The notes below the pieces were generated by a model. That model saw nothing but the letters and a program-made list of their open reading frames with translations. It ran no database searches and was not told where the DNA came from. This document shows positions 17,063 to 25,178 of a stretch of DNA of 52,654 nucleotides, one piece after another. Source of the stretch: Paracoccus salipaludis (GTDB lineage Bacteria; Pseudomonadota; Alphaproteobacteria; Rhodobacterales; Rhodobacteraceae); contig NZ_NSJZ01000018.1 in the NCBI RefSeq assembly GCF_002287065.1, positions 1 to 52,654 of the forward strand. Reading direction: 5' to 3'. How positions within the stretch are numbered: position 1 is the first letter of the stretch; each line of letters opens with the position of its first letter. Both the position numbers and the translations under genes were made by a program.

Positions 17063-17539
17063 ATGGAGACTGGCGCGTTTCATCCTGTCCACCTGGCATG
17101 GCTCGACGTTTTCCTGCGGATCGCAGGCGCACTGGTCCTGTCGCTGGTGTTGGGGCTTGAGCGCTTCCTGCGCAGGAAGCCGATCGACTTCCGCCCATTC
17201 GTCATCATCTCTGTCGCCTCCTGCGCGCTTTCGGTGGGCATCATCGAGTTCGCCTACGGGACAAAGGACGAGACGATGTCCATTGACCCCGGCAGGGTGC
17301 TCAGCGGCGTCATGAGCGGGATCGGCTTCATCGGGGCCGGCGCCCTGTTCCGGGAGGACAAGACCGTTTATGGCGCGGGCTCGGCGGCCTCGATCTGGGC
17401 GTCGGGGGCGATCGGGCTGATCTGCGGCCTGGGCTATCTGTGGCTGGCGGCGATCCTCGCCCTTGTGCTGCTTGTCCTTCTGATCGTCAGCCGGCCGTTC
17501 ACCGGGGACTACACCATCGGCAACAACGACGAGGGATAG
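17063..17539 (+). CDS. MgtC/SapB-family membrane protein
   Basis: A 158-residue protein with about four or five membrane helices. The MgtC domain signatures are visible: GALVLSLVLGLERFLRRKP in the first helix, MSGIGFIGAGALF in the third region and YGAGSAASIWASGAIGL in the fourth. It lacks the C-terminal soluble domain of Salmonella MgtC, as most SapB-like members do. MgtC proteins are linked to magnesium limitation, inhibition of the F-type ATPase and virulence, but family members vary and no substrate is inferred here. ATG 17063 is chosen because the protein character begins there; longer frames upstream are unconvincing. Confidence 0.8.
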   Translation: METGAFHPVHLAWLDVFLRIAGALVLSLVLGLERFLRRKPIDFRPFVIISVASCALSVGIIEFAYGTKDETMSIDPGRVLSGVMSGIGFIGAGALFREDKTVYGAGSAASIWASGAIGLICGLGYLWLAAILALVLLVLLIVSRPFTGDYTIGNNDEG

Positions 17540-17683
17540 GCACCTGCCGGCATGCAGGCCCAGGCGCTGAACAGGCGGCCCGGAGGGCGCAGAACTTCAG
17601 GGGCGATCGTGATGAGCCACAGGATCACCTTGCCCGCGCAAGCTGCAAGGCATGGCTTGGGAACAGGAGGCAATCCGGGAGAC

Positions 17684-17791
17684 ATGACGAAGCCCACGCC
17701 AGGACCCGATGTCGAAGCAGCCATCCTTGACCTGACCAGGCAGGTGGCGATGCGCCGGGGCGCTGCGCGGCAATCCGAAGGGAGTGCGTGA
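17684..17791 (+). CDS. Small 35-residue protein coupled to the DUF421 gene
   Basis: A short frame starting MTKPTPGPDVEAAILDLTRQ and ending ARQSEGSA. I do not recognise a family. It is kept because its stop TGA shares an A with the ATG of the DUF421 gene (TGATG), a typical translational coupling arrangement, and because an AGGAGG lies upstream at 17665-17670, although 13 bases from the ATG. The product would be soluble with one short amphipathic helix. It could instead be an untranslated spacer. Confidence 0.4.
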   Translation: MTKPTPGPDVEAAILDLTRQVAMRRGAARQSEGSA

Positions 17792-18360
17792 TGTTCTTTG
17801 ACGGTTGGTCCGACCTTCTGCGCATCCTGGTCGTGGGCCTGTGCGCCTACGCCGGGCTGGTGCTGATCCTGCGCACCACCGGCAAGCGCACCTTGTCCAA
17901 GATGAACGCCTTCGACTTCGTCGTCACGGTGGCCCTGGGTTCCACCCTGGCCTCGGCGGTGCTGAGCAGCGACGTGTCGCTGTCCGAGGCGCTGCTGGCC
18001 TTTGCATTGCTGTGCGGGCTGCAGTTCGCCATCACCTTCCTGTCCGTGCGATCGCGGCGCGTCCAGCACCTCGTCAAGTCCGAACCGGCGCTTCTGGCCT
18101 GGCAGGGCACCCTGCTTCCCGACGCGCTGCGGCGCGAGCGCGTCACCAAGGAGGAGATCCTGGCCGCCCTGCGCGCAAGCGGCAAGGCCACGCTTTCTAC
18201 GGCATATGCCGTGGTGCTTGAAACGGACGGATCGTTCAGCGTCCTGGATTTCCCCGACAGCGGGGCGGGCGAAACGCTGCTCAATGTGCAGCGACCCGCC
18301 GGCGCCTCGGGCCTGGACCTGGACGCCCGTTTCCCCAGCCAACCGGGCAATCAGCCATGA
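17791..18360 (+). CDS. DUF421/YetF-domain membrane protein
   Basis: A 189-residue protein: three N-terminal membrane helices (LLRILVVGLCAYAGLVLIL; AFDFVVTVALGSTLASAVL; LLAFALLCGLQFAITF), then a soluble domain from about residue 85 with RRVQHLVKSEPALLAWQG and the segment RERVTKEEILAALRASGK. This is the DUF421 plus YetF arrangement. Function is unknown in general; Bacillus relatives are found with spore and membrane functions. AAGGGAG lies six bases before ATG 17791. Its stop overlaps the start of the next membrane protein (ATGA), so the three genes form a unit. Confidence 0.82.
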   Translation: MFFDGWSDLLRILVVGLCAYAGLVLILRTTGKRTLSKMNAFDFVVTVALGSTLASAVLSSDVSLSEALLAFALLCGLQFAITFLSVRSRRVQHLVKSEPALLAWQGTLLPDALRRERVTKEEILAALRASGKATLSTAYAVVLETDGSFSVLDFPDSGAGETLLNVQRPAGASGLDLDARFPSQPGNQP

Positions 18361-18800
18361 CCAGCCTTCCCGCCGCAGATCCCGTGCTGGAGCCGACTGC
18401 CTGGGGCCGTGCCCTGGCGTGGGCGCTGGCGGCCGTGATGCTTGTCGCCAACCTGGCCGGTTACGCCCTGGATCTTTACCAGCGCTTCTGGTGGTTCGAC
18501 CGCGTGCTGCACGGGGGCACGATCCTTGCGATCACCTTCTGGCTCGGTCTTTTCTTCTGCGCCCGCCGCCTGCATCCCAGCTATGGCCGCGATCTCGTGG
18601 CCGTGTTGCTGCTGGCCTGCGTAGGCATCGCGATTGGGGCGCTGTGGGAGGTGGCCGAGTGGGGCGCCGATCTTGTCCTGCCCGGTGACGTGATCAAGGG
18701 CAAGCACGACACCATCATCGACCTGATCATGGACACGGCGGGCGCGCTGGCAGGGGCAGCCCTCGCCATGCCCTGCCTGCGTCGGCGGCCGGCCGCGTGA
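18357..18800 (+). CDS. Small integral membrane protein, YjdF/DUF2238-like
   Basis: A 147-residue protein with four hydrophobic helices. FDRVLHGGTILAITFWLGL and GALWEVAEWGADLVLPGDV, followed by DTIIDLIMDTAGALAGA, match the pattern of DUF2238-type membrane proteins, with His in helix two, a Glu-rich ALWEVAEW motif and an Asp-rich helix four. The conserved charged residues within helices hint at ion or metal handling, but no function is established. ATGA overlap with the DUF421 gene indicates co-expression. Confidence 0.7.
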   Translation: MTSLPAADPVLEPTAWGRALAWALAAVMLVANLAGYALDLYQRFWWFDRVLHGGTILAITFWLGLFFCARRLHPSYGRDLVAVLLLACVGIAIGALWEVAEWGADLVLPGDVIKGKHDTIIDLIMDTAGALAGAALAMPCLRRRPAA

Positions 18801-18806
18801 ACGGCG

Positions 18807-18826
18807 GGCCGGGCCGCCGCCCGGCC
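18807..18826. terminator. GC-rich hairpin between convergent genes
   Basis: GGCCGGGC (18807-18814) and GCCCGGCC (18819-18826) form a perfect eight-pair stem with a CGCC loop, in the 38-base gap between two convergent genes. It has no T run. A shared terminator is plausible from position only. Confidence 0.4.
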
Positions 18827-18838
18827 AGATTGCCCGGA

Positions 18839-20275
18839 TCAGTCACCGCGGTCCCGGCCTTGGGCCCGAGGGCCGGCAGAGGCATCGATGTCCGCCGCAT
18901 CGAAGATTGCGGCCCTGGCCCGCGCTTCGGCCCGGATCGCCCGGACCAGTTCCAGAAGCGTGGCCCGCTCGTCCGGGGCGCGGGCGGCCACTGCCTCCAT
19001 GGCGGACACAAGACGGCGAACCACGTCGGCGTCGCCGACCCCATAGCGTGCCACTGCCCGAAAAATCGGCAAGGCAAGTTCGTCCAGCCCGCGCCCCCTT
19101 GCCACAACACGCGCCGCGCCCGTCTTGTCGCAGCGGATGGCCGAGGGAGTCTCGCGTCCCGCCAGATGGCAAAGCGCCTCTTCCAGCCGATCGATGCAAT
19201 AGCAGGCCGTCGTGGGATCGTTGATCCCGGGCGACAGGGCGCGCTGCGCGATCTCGACGATCCGCCACAGCGAGAAGGCGAGGTCCTGCCGCGGCGTTCG
19301 GTCCTCGCCCAAGGCCACGGCCGCCTGCAATTCGTCCACCAGAGCGTCGGATACCTGGACGAGCGGCGCGACAGTAAGGAGCGCGTCTCCCTCGCACACG
19401 AAGCAGCCCGGCCGGGCCTCTACCCGCACCACGACTCCGTGGCGGGCGGCAACGGCAAGAAGCGCCTCGTCATCCATGGCCTGCACGTAGCCGCCCTGGC
19501 CTGCCGGCACTGCCTGGCCATTCCGGTCAAAGTCGGGAAGCTGCGCCGCGGCTGATCGCGCATACCCAGGCGCGCGCGACGCCCCCTCGCCGATCCGCGC
19601 GGGATAAAGGCGGTCGATCGCGTCGCGTGTTTCCGCAGCAAGCCCGGACAGCACCGACTCCAGCCGGATGGCATGGGCAGTGTGATGGATGAAGAAGATC
19701 AGCACCGCCAGGCTGGCGATGGCCAGGGCAAAGCCCGTCGCGACCGAAAGATGGGGGACGAAGCTTGCCTCGTCGGTGCCGCGCACTGTCCGCAGCACCA
19801 GCAGGCAGTAGACGAAGGTACTGATGAAGGTGCCCAGCACGATCTGGTTGCCGCGGTCGCGCAGGAAGCTGCGCAGGAGCCGCGGCCCGAACTGCGACGA
19901 CGCAAGCTGGAGCGTCAGCATGGTCAGCGAGAAGGTCAGGCCCGCGACCGTGATCATGGACGAGGCGATGGCCCCCAGGATGGCGCGGGCGCCCTCGGAG
20001 CCGAAGGTCAGGAACCAGCCCGGCTTCGTGCGCAGGTCGATGCCGATCCAGACATCGACCTCGACCATGACGAAGGACAGCACGATCGCGCCTGCTGCCA
20101 TGACAGAGGGCAGAAACCAGAAGCTCGCCCGAAGACGCTCCAGAAGCTGCAGAAGACCGGAAGCCGAGAAATTGCCGAGAATGGAAGCCTCCCAAGGCAG
20201 ATGATGCCGGAACTGGAGAATGGCCCTGTCACTGTTCCGGTCCGACTTCGTCCCGACAGGCACCACAGAACGCAA
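18839..20275 (-). CDS. DUF2254 membrane protein
   Basis: About 478 residues. The N-terminal third has four predicted membrane helices (FWFLPSVMAAGAIVLSFVM; GAIASSMITVAGLTFSLTML; NQIVLGTFISTFVYCLLVL; VATGFALAIASLAVLIFFI), followed by IHHTAHAIRLESVLS and a soluble C-terminal domain, the layout of DUF2254 proteins. The family function is unknown. The start is uncertain: 20275 is a TTG, and no in-frame ATG precedes the first helix. An SD-like GGGAGG sits about ten codons before the first helix, so a later non-ATG start is possible. It lies 18 bases downstream of the dehalogenase gene and may share its transcript. Confidence 0.8.
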   Translation of the reverse strand: MRSVVPVGTKSDRNSDRAILQFRHHLPWEASILGNFSASGLLQLLERLRASFWFLPSVMAAGAIVLSFVMVEVDVWIGIDLRTKPGWFLTFGSEGARAILGAIASSMITVAGLTFSLTMLTLQLASSQFGPRLLRSFLRDRGNQIVLGTFISTFVYCLLVLRTVRGTDEASFVPHLSVATGFALAIASLAVLIFFIHHTAHAIRLESVLSGLAAETRDAIDRLYPARIGEGASRAPGYARSAAAQLPDFDRNGQAVPAGQGGYVQAMDDEALLAVAARHGVVVRVEARPGCFVCEGDALLTVAPLVQVSDALVDELQAAVALGEDRTPRQDLAFSLWRIVEIAQRALSPGINDPTTACYCIDRLEEALCHLAGRETPSAIRCDKTGAARVVARGRGLDELALPIFRAVARYGVGDADVVRRLVSAMEAVAARAPDERATLLELVRAIRAEARARAAIFDAADIDASAGPRAQGRDRGD

Positions 20276-20293
20276 GGAAACGCAGTCAGCGGA

Positions 20294-20995
20294 TCAGGCT
20301 TTGCCGTTCTCCATTTCATGGGCCAGACTCGGCAGCGCCTGCAGGTCCGACAACTCCTGCGCGGGCCGGCCATGCAGACGGTCCATGGGTGCACCCTCGC
20401 GGTTCACCCATATCGACCGGAAGCCGAAAGCCGCCGCCGCGCAGGCGTCCCAGCCGTTCGACGACACGAAGCCCGTTTCGGCAGGCGCGGTGCCGAAGCG
20501 GGCGCCCACCATCGCGTAGACCGCGGGATCGGGCTTGAAGACGCCCACCTCCTCGACAGACAGGACCGCATCCAGCAGGGGCGCGATCCCGGCCGAGGCC
20601 ACCGCTGCCTGCAGCATCGCGGGCGAGCCGTTCGACAGGATCGCCAGCGCGAAGCCCCGATCTTTGAGCCTGCCCAGCACTTCAGGGACTTCGGGAAAGG
20701 CAGGAAGCTCGAAGTAAAGATCCAGCAGGCGCTGCCGAAGCTGCGGATCAGCCAGCGCTTCTACCTCCAGCGTCCAGTCAAGCGCGTCCTGCGTGACCTG
20801 CCAGAAATCGGCATGGGCCCCGGCGACCGCCCGGATCCAGCTGTATTCCAGCTGCTTGCGCCGCCACTGGCCGGCAAGGGCTGTCCAGCGGTCGGCCCAG
20901 GCCTCGGCGCCGGGCTCGGCCGCGGCACGGCGGGCGGCGGCGGTCACATCGAACAAGGTGCCATAGGCATCGAAGACGAACAGCCGTATCGCCAT
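20294..20995 (-). CDS. Haloacid dehalogenase, type II (HAD superfamily)
   Basis: A 233-residue HAD enzyme of the L-2-haloacid dehalogenase branch. Visible catalytic parts in order are the nucleophile Asp9 in VFDAYGTLFDV, an Arg/Lys pair in WRRKQLEYSW that holds the halide in known enzymes, Ser in ILSNGSPAML, Lys in GVFKPDPAVY, and the acidic/Asn group in SSNGWDACAA. The family hydrolyses 2-haloalkanoic acids to 2-hydroxy acids by an Asp-ester intermediate. Many genomic members have unknown real substrates. Complete length with the cap domain between about residues 20 and 95. Confidence 0.85.
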   Translation of the reverse strand: MAIRLFVFDAYGTLFDVTAAARRAAAEPGAEAWADRWTALAGQWRRKQLEYSWIRAVAGAHADFWQVTQDALDWTLEVEALADPQLRQRLLDLYFELPAFPEVPEVLGRLKDRGFALAILSNGSPAMLQAAVASAGIAPLLDAVLSVEEVGVFKPDPAVYAMVGARFGTAPAETGFVSSNGWDACAAAAFGFRSIWVNREGAPMDRLHGRPAQELSDLQALPSLAHEMENGKA

Positions 20996-21130
20996 TCAGG
21001 ATTTTCCCCCCGGTGAACGTGGTGCCGAGCAGCGGGTGGCACTGCAGGCCTGCCTTGCAGATACAGGCTGACCGCGGGGGTCCGGTTCCATCCCCGGCAG
21101 ACTTCTGGAACGCGATGCGGCCGCCCCCTC

Positions 21131-21760
21131 TCATAAGGCCGGCAGAAGGGCGGCGTAACCGGCCGCGCCGCCGGCGAAGGCCCAGAAGCGGCTCTGCCGC
21201 TGGCTCGGAACCTCCTCCTTGAGCACGTTGAGCACCACGCCGCCGCCCAGAAAGGCGGTCAGCGCCGCCACCCCGGCCTCGGGCAGTCCCGTGACAAGCC
21301 CGAGGATCCAGCCGCCCGCGAACGAGGCCATGTGAATCCAGAATACCCGCGGACTCGTGGGTGCCGCTGTCCCGTCCTCCGGGGCGCGGCCTGCGGGCAC
21401 CGGCGCGCCCTGCCGGCGCGCGCGGGAGATCTTGGCCAGCAGGCCACGCCCGTAGAAGGCGAGAAGCCCGGCAAGGGCGATCAGGAGCATATGTCGCCGG
21501 CCAGGGCCAGGCCGCCCGTCAGCTCGCCCGCCGCCGCCGCGACGGCCGCCTGGCTGGCAGCGAGATCAGGCAGGGAATGCACGGACACATAGCCCCACCG
21601 AGACGCCGCCCGCGACCGACAGCCAGAGGGTCCGCGGCGTCCCCTCGAGGAACTTGAGGGAGGGCGTTGCGACATGGACGAGGACGAGAAGAACCAATGC
21701 CGCCAGGACGCGGGAACGAAGTTCGGCATCCGCGTCAGTCTTCCGAGGCGTCGGGATCGC
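21131..21760 (-). pseudogene. Broken integral membrane protein gene
   Basis: Pieces of one membrane protein lie in three frames. About 21754-21585 gives VHVATPSLKFLEGTPRTLWL and a following glycine-valine helix. About 21585-21485 gives VHSLPDLAASQAAV. 21490-21131 gives LLIALAGLLAFYGRGLLAK, SPRVFWIHMASFA and the C terminus GGVVLNVLKEEVPSQRQSRF. Together they resemble a conserved bacterial family of about 240 residues that ends in a VVLNVLKEELP-type segment. One frameshift sits near 21585, and a section normally found between the WIHMASFA and GWILG helices appears deleted. The function of the family is not known to me. Confidence 0.6.
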
Positions 21761-21795
21761 CGCCCGGTGGCCCGGGCGGCTGCCCCGGCCAGCCG

Positions 21796-22197
21796 TCAGT
21801 GCAGATCGCCCAAGGCATCGCGGCAGGCTTCGGCGCACCGCATGCAGGATTCGGCGCAGATGCGGCAATGCTCGTGCATGCCGGCGTGCTTGCGGCATTC
21901 CTCGCCACAGGCCCGGCAGGCGGTGCCGCAAGCGTCGATCACCGCCCGGATGACTTCGATATTAGAACCGGTGCGGCGGCTTGCGATCGCGCCTGCGGTC
22001 GCGCAGATGTCGGCGCAGTCCAGGTTGAGGCGGATGCACTGCCGAAGCTGCTCGACCATGGGCTCGGCCAGGCAGGCATCGGCGCAGGAGGTGCAGACCG
22101 CGGCACAGTCGTGGCATTCCTCGATGCAGCGCAGGAGCCTGCCGGCCGTGTGGCCCTTCACCTCGGGATGGGTGGCGATCATCTGCTGGATGTGCAT
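21796..22197 (-). CDS. Cys-rich four-helix-bundle copper-binding protein (DUF326)
   Basis: A 133-residue protein with 18 cysteines in repeated CxxC and CxxxC steps (CIEECHDCAAVCTSCADAC; CGTACRACGEECRKHAG; CRICAESCMRCAEAC). This is the pattern of DUF326/Csp-like copper storage proteins, where Cys line the core of a four-helix bundle and hold Cu(I). There is no signal peptide, so it should be cytosolic. AAGGAG lies before ATG 22197; a longer frame upstream is not protein-like. It is flanked by a broken membrane gene and an unrelated membrane protein. A second, different member lies at 47595-47927. Confidence 0.85.
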   Translation of the reverse strand: MHIQQMIATHPEVKGHTAGRLLRCIEECHDCAAVCTSCADACLAEPMVEQLRQCIRLNLDCADICATAGAIASRRTGSNIEVIRAVIDACGTACRACGEECRKHAGMHEHCRICAESCMRCAEACRDALGDLH

Positions 22198-22488
22198 GTC
22201 GGTCTCCTTCTGACTGGAGAGGCGCAAGAACCCCTTGAGCCAGCCCAACCCCTGCAGTGCCGCCATGTTCCGAAAAAGGCCGGGTTGCAGAGGGGCAGGG
22301 GCCATTGAGCCGCCAGGCCGGTCCTGCGCGACTCGGAAGGAATCGTGGCGCTTCGCGGCATTGCCCGACTGGCAAGGCTTCGGACCCCTGGCCTGGAAGG
22401 CCAAGGGTCAGTCGTCGGGTTTCATGCGTCCTGACCAAGAGGCAAGGTTTCGGCCGGCTCATCCTGACGGCCGCCTGCGGTCTTCCGG
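22198..22488. other. Intergenic stretch upstream of the copper-binding protein, no gene seen
   Basis: The 290-base gap contains the ribosome binding site and presumably the promoter of the copper-binding protein gene at its left end. I see no coding frame and no convincing operator. GC content is lower than in neighbouring genes near 22380-22440. Confidence 0.3.
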
Positions 22489-23103
22489 TCAGCGGTCCCT
22501 TTCGAGATCGGTGACCAGCTTGCGCCGCCCGCGCCTGCTTCTGATCTGCCGGGTGCTCAGCTCCTGTCCCGCGATCTGCCAATCGCCGTCACGCTCGTGC
22601 AGAACAAAGGTTCTGCGGGCGCCGACGGGAAGGTCTTCGGAGCCGTAGATGCCGATGACCTCGATGGTGATCGACCGCAACGGCAGGTCGGACGGATCGC
22701 CTGCGGCGGACGTCCGGGACAGGGCCTGTCCCGCCAGGCTGCCGAATGATCCCAGATCCCGGCTTTCGCCGCTTGCCAGTGGTCCCTGACGCGTCCAGCG
22801 GCCGGCATCCTCCACGATCCTCCCGCCACCGTCGCGGATGTCGGTCACGGCTCTGACGGTCGTTTGTGACGGCGTCTGCAGCGTGACCAGGACGCTTGCG
22901 ACATAGACGGCTCCCGAACTCATGTTGGTCAGGAAGCAGCGGGCGTCCAGCCCGTCGCCCGCTCCGCGCGTGATCAGCAGGGTGGCGCGCAACTGGCGGC
23001 GATAGCTGTTCACGAAGACCTGCAGATAAACCACCCAGACGAGCAGCGTTCCGATGCTGGTCAGGGTGGTGATGGTGTCGCGGTGTTCTGCAATCCACTG
23101 CAT
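22489..23103 (-). CDS. Single-pass membrane protein of unknown function (intact betT-follower)
   Basis: A 204-residue protein: short N terminus MQWIAEHRDTITTL, one membrane helix (SIGTLLVWVVYLQVFVNSY), then a soluble domain of about 160 residues with beta-type segments (ARCFLTNMSSGAVYVASVLV; RSITIEVIGIYGSEDLP; RTFVLHERDGDWQIAG). No known family is recognised. ATG 23103 is preceded by GGGAGA. A truncated copy of the same gene follows the intact betT at 14531-14647, and the DNA upstream of this copy encodes the C terminus of another BetT. The gene is therefore a conserved companion of betT, perhaps a modulator of the transporter or its osmosensing, which is inference from context only. Confidence 0.7.
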   Translation of the reverse strand: MQWIAEHRDTITTLTSIGTLLVWVVYLQVFVNSYRRQLRATLLITRGAGDGLDARCFLTNMSSGAVYVASVLVTLQTPSQTTVRAVTDIRDGGGRIVEDAGRWTRQGPLASGESRDLGSFGSLAGQALSRTSAAGDPSDLPLRSITIEVIGIYGSEDLPVGARRTFVLHERDGDWQIAGQELSTRQIRSRRGRRKLVTDLERDR

Positions 23104-23250
23104 GTTCTTCTCCCGGCTGTCGCCACACTGCAGAGGCCACCCCGCCCATCCGCGCGGCGTCGTCCCCGGATCATGCTCGGGCGCTGTCACCGGCAAGGCG
23201 GTCACGGGCAGCTCGACGAGCCGCAGACAGCGTTCGAACTGCGCAAGAAA
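23104..23250 (-). pseudogene. betT: C-terminal remnant of a second BetT-like transporter
   Basis: The minus-strand frame upstream of the 22489 gene reads FLAQFERCLRLVELPVTAL then APEHDPG. It aligns with the BetT C terminus at 14673 ([19 protein letters not shown] then APEHEPE). The remnant has lost its stop and runs in frame into the next gene; everything upstream of about 23250 is gone. It shows that the betT plus follower module existed twice. Confidence 0.7.
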
Positions 23251-23324
23251 CGTTTGTATGTTCTCGATTCAGGAGCGGGCGCCAGCTGCCTGGCGCCCGT
23301 TCCTGACAGGCAACTCGCAAGGTC

Positions 23325-23430
23325 TCAACGGGCTGCTGCGCGGGCCTGTTCCAGCCAGCCGTCCACGGTTGCGCGGTTTTCCGCGTTCCAGGTGGCTGCA
23401 TGGGCCGCGATGTCGGTGTCGCCGGCGTTT
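23325..23430 (-). pseudogene. C-terminal fragment of a probable betaine-type substrate-binding protein
   Basis: Ending at TGA 23325-23327, the minus strand encodes DTDIAAHAATWNAENRATVD followed by GWLEQARAAAR. This resembles the C terminus of ProX/ChoX-type glycine-betaine or choline binding proteins, which end in a W--N---V--WL pattern. The rest is cut off exactly at the IS end at 23430. The assignment rests on about 35 residues, so it is tentative, but it fits the adjacent betT remnant. Confidence 0.4.
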
Positions 23431-23750
23431 GGTCTGCCCCCTGAAAAGCGGTCCTCCCTGAAGTAGGCTTTCGGGCCAGATGGAGGACGAAGGAATGTCC
23501 CAGAAGAAGCACAAGCCCGAGGAGATCGTCGCGAAGCTCCGGCAAGTGGACGTGCTGGTGTCGCAGGGCCAGTCGGTGGCCGAGGCGGTGCGCTCGATCG
23601 GCGTGACCCAGTTCACCGATTACCGGTGGCGCAAGGAGCATGGCGGGCTGAAGAGCGACCAGGTCAAGCGGTTGAAGGAGCTGGAGAAGGAGAACGAGCG
23701 GCTGCGGAAGGCGGTCTCTGATCTCACGCTGGAGAAGCTGATCCTGCGCT
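23430..23750 (+). mobile_element. IS3-family element fragment, left end with orfA
   Basis: It starts with the terminal repeat TGGTCTGCCCCCTGAAAAG at 23430. The orfA frame from ATG 23495 (after GGAGGA) gives MSQKKHKPEEIVAKLRQVDV, HTH SVAEAVRSIGVTQFTDYRW and coiled coil LKELEKENERLRKAVSDL. The gene is cut after TLEKLIL at about 23750, where another IS begins; the host frame ends by chance at 23767. orfB and the right end are absent. The same terminal sequence occurs as a remnant at 31966-32026. Confidence 0.78.
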
Positions 23751-23823
23751 TGTCCGTTGTCAGATGATTTGAGACTGCCGGCGTCGCTCAGGATCGGAGG
23801 GTCTGGTCCATCTGGGGGTGAGG

Positions 23824-24804
23824 TTAGGCTGTTGCGGCGTGATGCTGCAAGCGCCGTTGGGTGAGGGTCTTTCGCTTGATCCGCGCCCGCTCGGCCAGGA
23901 TGGCCTCGCCGCGGCCGAAGTGGACGTCGGCCGCGGTGAGGTTACCCAGGCTCTCGTGGGCGCGGCGGTGGTTGCAGTGTTCGACAAAGGCTGAGACCTG
24001 CTCCTCGAGGGCGCCGGGAAGGTAGGAGTGCTCGAGCAGGATGCGGTTCTTCAGCGTCTGGTGCCGGCGCTCGATCTTGCCTTGGGTCCGGGGGTGCCGG
24101 GGGGCACCCCGGATGTGGGTCATGCCCTGGTCTTCAAGCCACTCCGCCAGCTCACCTGCGATGCAGCTCGCGCCGTTGTCGCTCAGGAGGCGCGGACGGT
24201 GCCGCACCCTCACCCGGTCGAGCCCCGAGGCGGTCAGTGCCGGATTCAGGGTGGCAGTGACATCCTCGGCCTTCATCGTGGAGCAGAGCCTCCAGGCCAC
24301 CACGAAGCGGGAGAAGTCGTCGAGCACGGTGGACAGGTGGTACCAGCCCCAGCCGGCAATCTTGAGATAGGTGAAGTCCGTCTGCCGGAGCTGGTTCGGG
24401 GCCGTGGTCTTGTCGGTGAATTCGTCGGCGGCCTTCACGACGATGCAGGCCGGGCTGGTGATCAGGTCCTGGGCCTTCAGGAGGCGGTACACCGACGCCT
24501 CGGAGACGAAGTACCGCTGCTCGTCGGTGAAGCGCACGGCCAACTCGCGGGGCGAGAGCTCCGGCTGCTCCAGAGCCAGTGCGATGACCCTGGCCCGGAC
24601 CTCGTCCGGGATGGGGTTCCAGATCCGGCTTGGCCGGGAGGGGTGGTCCTCCAGCGCCTCGGGTCCGCCCCTCTGGTAGAGGTCGTACCACCTGTAGAAG
24701 GTCGCTCCCGGGATCCCGAGCTTCTCCAGGGTGCGCCGGACCGGCAGGCGGGACTGCTCCACGAGGCGGATGATCTCGGCCTTGTCGGCTGCGGGGGACC
24801 TCAT
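23824..24804 (-). CDS. IS3-family transposase OrfB
   Basis: A 326-residue transposase. N-terminal helix-turn-helix (VRRTLEKLGIPGATFYRWYD), then a DDE core with Asp in LRQTDFTYLKIAGW, Asp in RLLSDNGASC and Glu in TQGKIERRHQTLKN, all intact. The C-terminal YNRRAHES-like motif appears as CNHRRAHESLGNLTAAD. ATG 24804 overlaps the orfA stop as ATGA, so reinitiation or frameshifting joins the two frames. Likely functional. Confidence 0.9.
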   Translation of the reverse strand: MRSPAADKAEIIRLVEQSRLPVRRTLEKLGIPGATFYRWYDLYQRGGPEALEDHPSRPSRIWNPIPDEVRARVIALALEQPELSPRELAVRFTDEQRYFVSEASVYRLLKAQDLITSPACIVVKAADEFTDKTTAPNQLRQTDFTYLKIAGWGWYHLSTVLDDFSRFVVAWRLCSTMKAEDVTATLNPALTASGLDRVRVRHRPRLLSDNGASCIAGELAEWLEDQGMTHIRGAPRHPRTQGKIERRHQTLKNRILLEHSYLPGALEEQVSAFVEHCNHRRAHESLGNLTAADVHFGRGEAILAERARIKRKTLTQRRLQHHAATA

Positions 24805-25178
24805 GCGTCGTCGTCCCCAGCCCCGCTCATGCTTTTTTTGAGCAGGCGGTTCTCCAGGGTGAGATCCGCCACGACCTTCTTGAGCGCGCTGGCCTCGCGG
24901 CGCAGTTCCTTCACCTCGTCCGACGTGGCCGCCCGGGCGGTGTCGCCCGCCAGGCGGCGCTTGCCAGCCTCCAGGAACTGCTTGGACCAGCCGTAGTACA
25001 TCGAGCTGCTGATGCCTTCGCGCCGGCACAGCTCGGCGATGCTGTCCTCGCCGCGCAGGCCTTCCAGCACGATGCGGATCTTTTCCCCGGCGGAGAACTG
25101 GCGGCGCGTCGCGCGCCGGATGTCCTTCAGGACGGCCCCTGCGGGCGCCTTCTTCGTTGCCCCGGATGTCTGCTTCAT
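24801..25178 (-). CDS. IS3-family transposase OrfA
   Basis: A 125-residue DNA-binding protein with an HTH (DSIAELCRREGISSSMYYGW) and a C-terminal heptad segment (EVKELRREASALKKVVADL). ATG 25178 has a good upstream purine-rich site (AGGAGCGAAG). It pairs with the OrfB gene that overlaps its stop. Both frames look intact. Confidence 0.88.
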   Translation of the reverse strand: MKQTSGATKKAPAGAVLKDIRRATRRQFSAGEKIRIVLEGLRGEDSIAELCRREGISSSMYYGWSKQFLEAGKRRLAGDTARAATSDEVKELRREASALKKVVADLTLENRLLKKSMSGAGDDDA

